Positions 39,516 to 39,838 of a DNA stretch of 39,838 nt are shown here, in pieces. How positions within the stretch are numbered: the stretch's first letter is position 1; the number at the start of each line of letters is the position of its first letter. The translations under genes were made by a program, and so were the position numbers. This stretch comes from a bacterium (GTDB taxonomy: Bacteria > Planctomycetota > UBA1135 > GCA-002686595), in assembly GCA_030428395.1 (NCBI GenBank), contig JAUIDW010000017.1, positions 1 to 39,838 on the forward strand. Direction: 5' to 3'. The notes beneath the pieces are model-generated. The model did not search any database and was not told the origin of the DNA. It saw only the letters and a program-made list of their open reading frames with translations.

Positions 39516-39838
39516 TCCTCGCCGCCCTGCTGCTCGCGGCGGCACCGACCGCCGCCCCGCTCGGACCGACCGCAGGCGCCCGCGAGGGCGACGACTGGAC
39601 GATCTGGGCCGCCGAGGTCCACACCGCCGCGGGCGACAAGCTCGACGGCGCGCTCGTCCAGGTCACCGACGGGAAGATCGCCGCCGTCACGCCCATGGCG
39701 CGCCCGCCGAGCCAGGTCGCCCTGCGCGCGGCCGCGCTGACCCCGGGGATGATCGACGCCAGCATCCGGCTGACCACGGGCACGCGCTCGGTCGAGCAGT
39801 CCTCCGAGCAGGTCGCCTCCAGCTCGATCGTGGACGCC
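39512..39838 (+). CDS. Third amidohydrolase-like gene, truncated by the window end
   Basis: The first 109 codons show a signal peptide (MILAALLLAAAPTAAP), the beta-domain (GALVQVTDGKIAAVTPMARP) and TPGMIDASIRLTTGTRSVEQ. The position of the usual DxHxH reads DASIRL, so again no HxH. Its SVEQSSEQV stretch is a pattern I know from exported amidohydrolases of Planctomycetota. The ATG overlaps the stop of the previous gene (ATGA). Whether later metal ligands exist cannot be seen. Confidence 0.8.
   Translation, partial: MILAALLLAAAPTAAPLGPTAGAREGDDWTIWAAEVHTAAGDKLDGALVQVTDGKIAAVTPMARPPSQVALRAAALTPGMIDASIRLTTGTRSVEQSSEQVASSSIVDA

Overview
This is a very GC-rich, tightly packed bacterial chromosome segment with about 31 protein genes, two of them cut by the window ends. 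I see no tRNA, rRNA, CRISPR array, insertion sequence or phage gene. Several genes suggest a Gram-negative-type envelope: an MltA transglycosylase, several lipoproteins, an RND pump, and an OMP-like exported protein. An ECF sigma factor fused to a membrane and extracytoplasmic region, a sodium:solute symporter, tandem exported amidohydrolase-like proteins and an RpiB/DeoC pair of microcompartment type together suggest a high-GC Planctomycetota bacterium. That placement is an inference from gene content, not a phylogeny.

Layout. 1-4575 (minus): a sulfatase-superfamily lipoprotein, a GT-C membrane glycosyltransferase, MltA and a truncated exported gene. 4762-7095 (minus): a divergent transketolase, facing a glutaredoxin (plus). 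7631-12125 (plus): an MBOAT O-acyltransferase, an SGNH-like partner and an SSS symporter with an unusual inserted domain. 12223-14358: the membrane-anchored ECF sigma fusion. 14402-16430 (minus): an exported beta-barrel-like lipoprotein and a HExxH lipoprotein. 16547-20664 (plus): a small acidic protein, phosphopentomutase, thymidine/pyrimidine phosphorylase and a CNT nucleoside transporter. 20761-22557 (plus): MarR, DoxX and purine nucleoside phosphorylase. 22750-27284: RND adaptor and pump. 27324-28933 (minus): GufA-type ZIP transporter and a family 2 glycosyltransferase. 28975-32679 (plus): a TMTC-like TPR membrane protein and a HExxH protein. 32733-34455 (plus): RpiB-like and DeoC-like enzymes with N-terminal extensions. 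34505-35868: an exported protoglobin divergent from a four-cysteine MarR regulator, with a long inverted repeat between them. 35960-36481 (minus): a protein I do not recognise. 36985 to the end: three coupled amidohydrolase-like genes.

How they work together. Six genes scattered over 19411-34455 and 16785-19267, plus the transketolase, make up a complete nucleoside-sugar route. The CNT permease imports nucleosides, two phosphorylases release (deoxy)ribose-1-phosphate, DeoB converts it to the 5-phosphate, and DeoC, RpiB and transketolase pass it to central carbon metabolism. The RpiB-like and DeoC-like proteins each begin with a short amphipathic helix like a microcompartment encapsulation peptide, yet no shell gene lies in the window.

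The most interesting items are that shell-less microcompartment cargo pair, the exported protoglobin with its four-Cys MarR and inverted operator, the symporter carrying a lipoyl-like insert, the membrane-anchored sigma factor, and the amidohydrolase trio lacking the usual HxH metal site.
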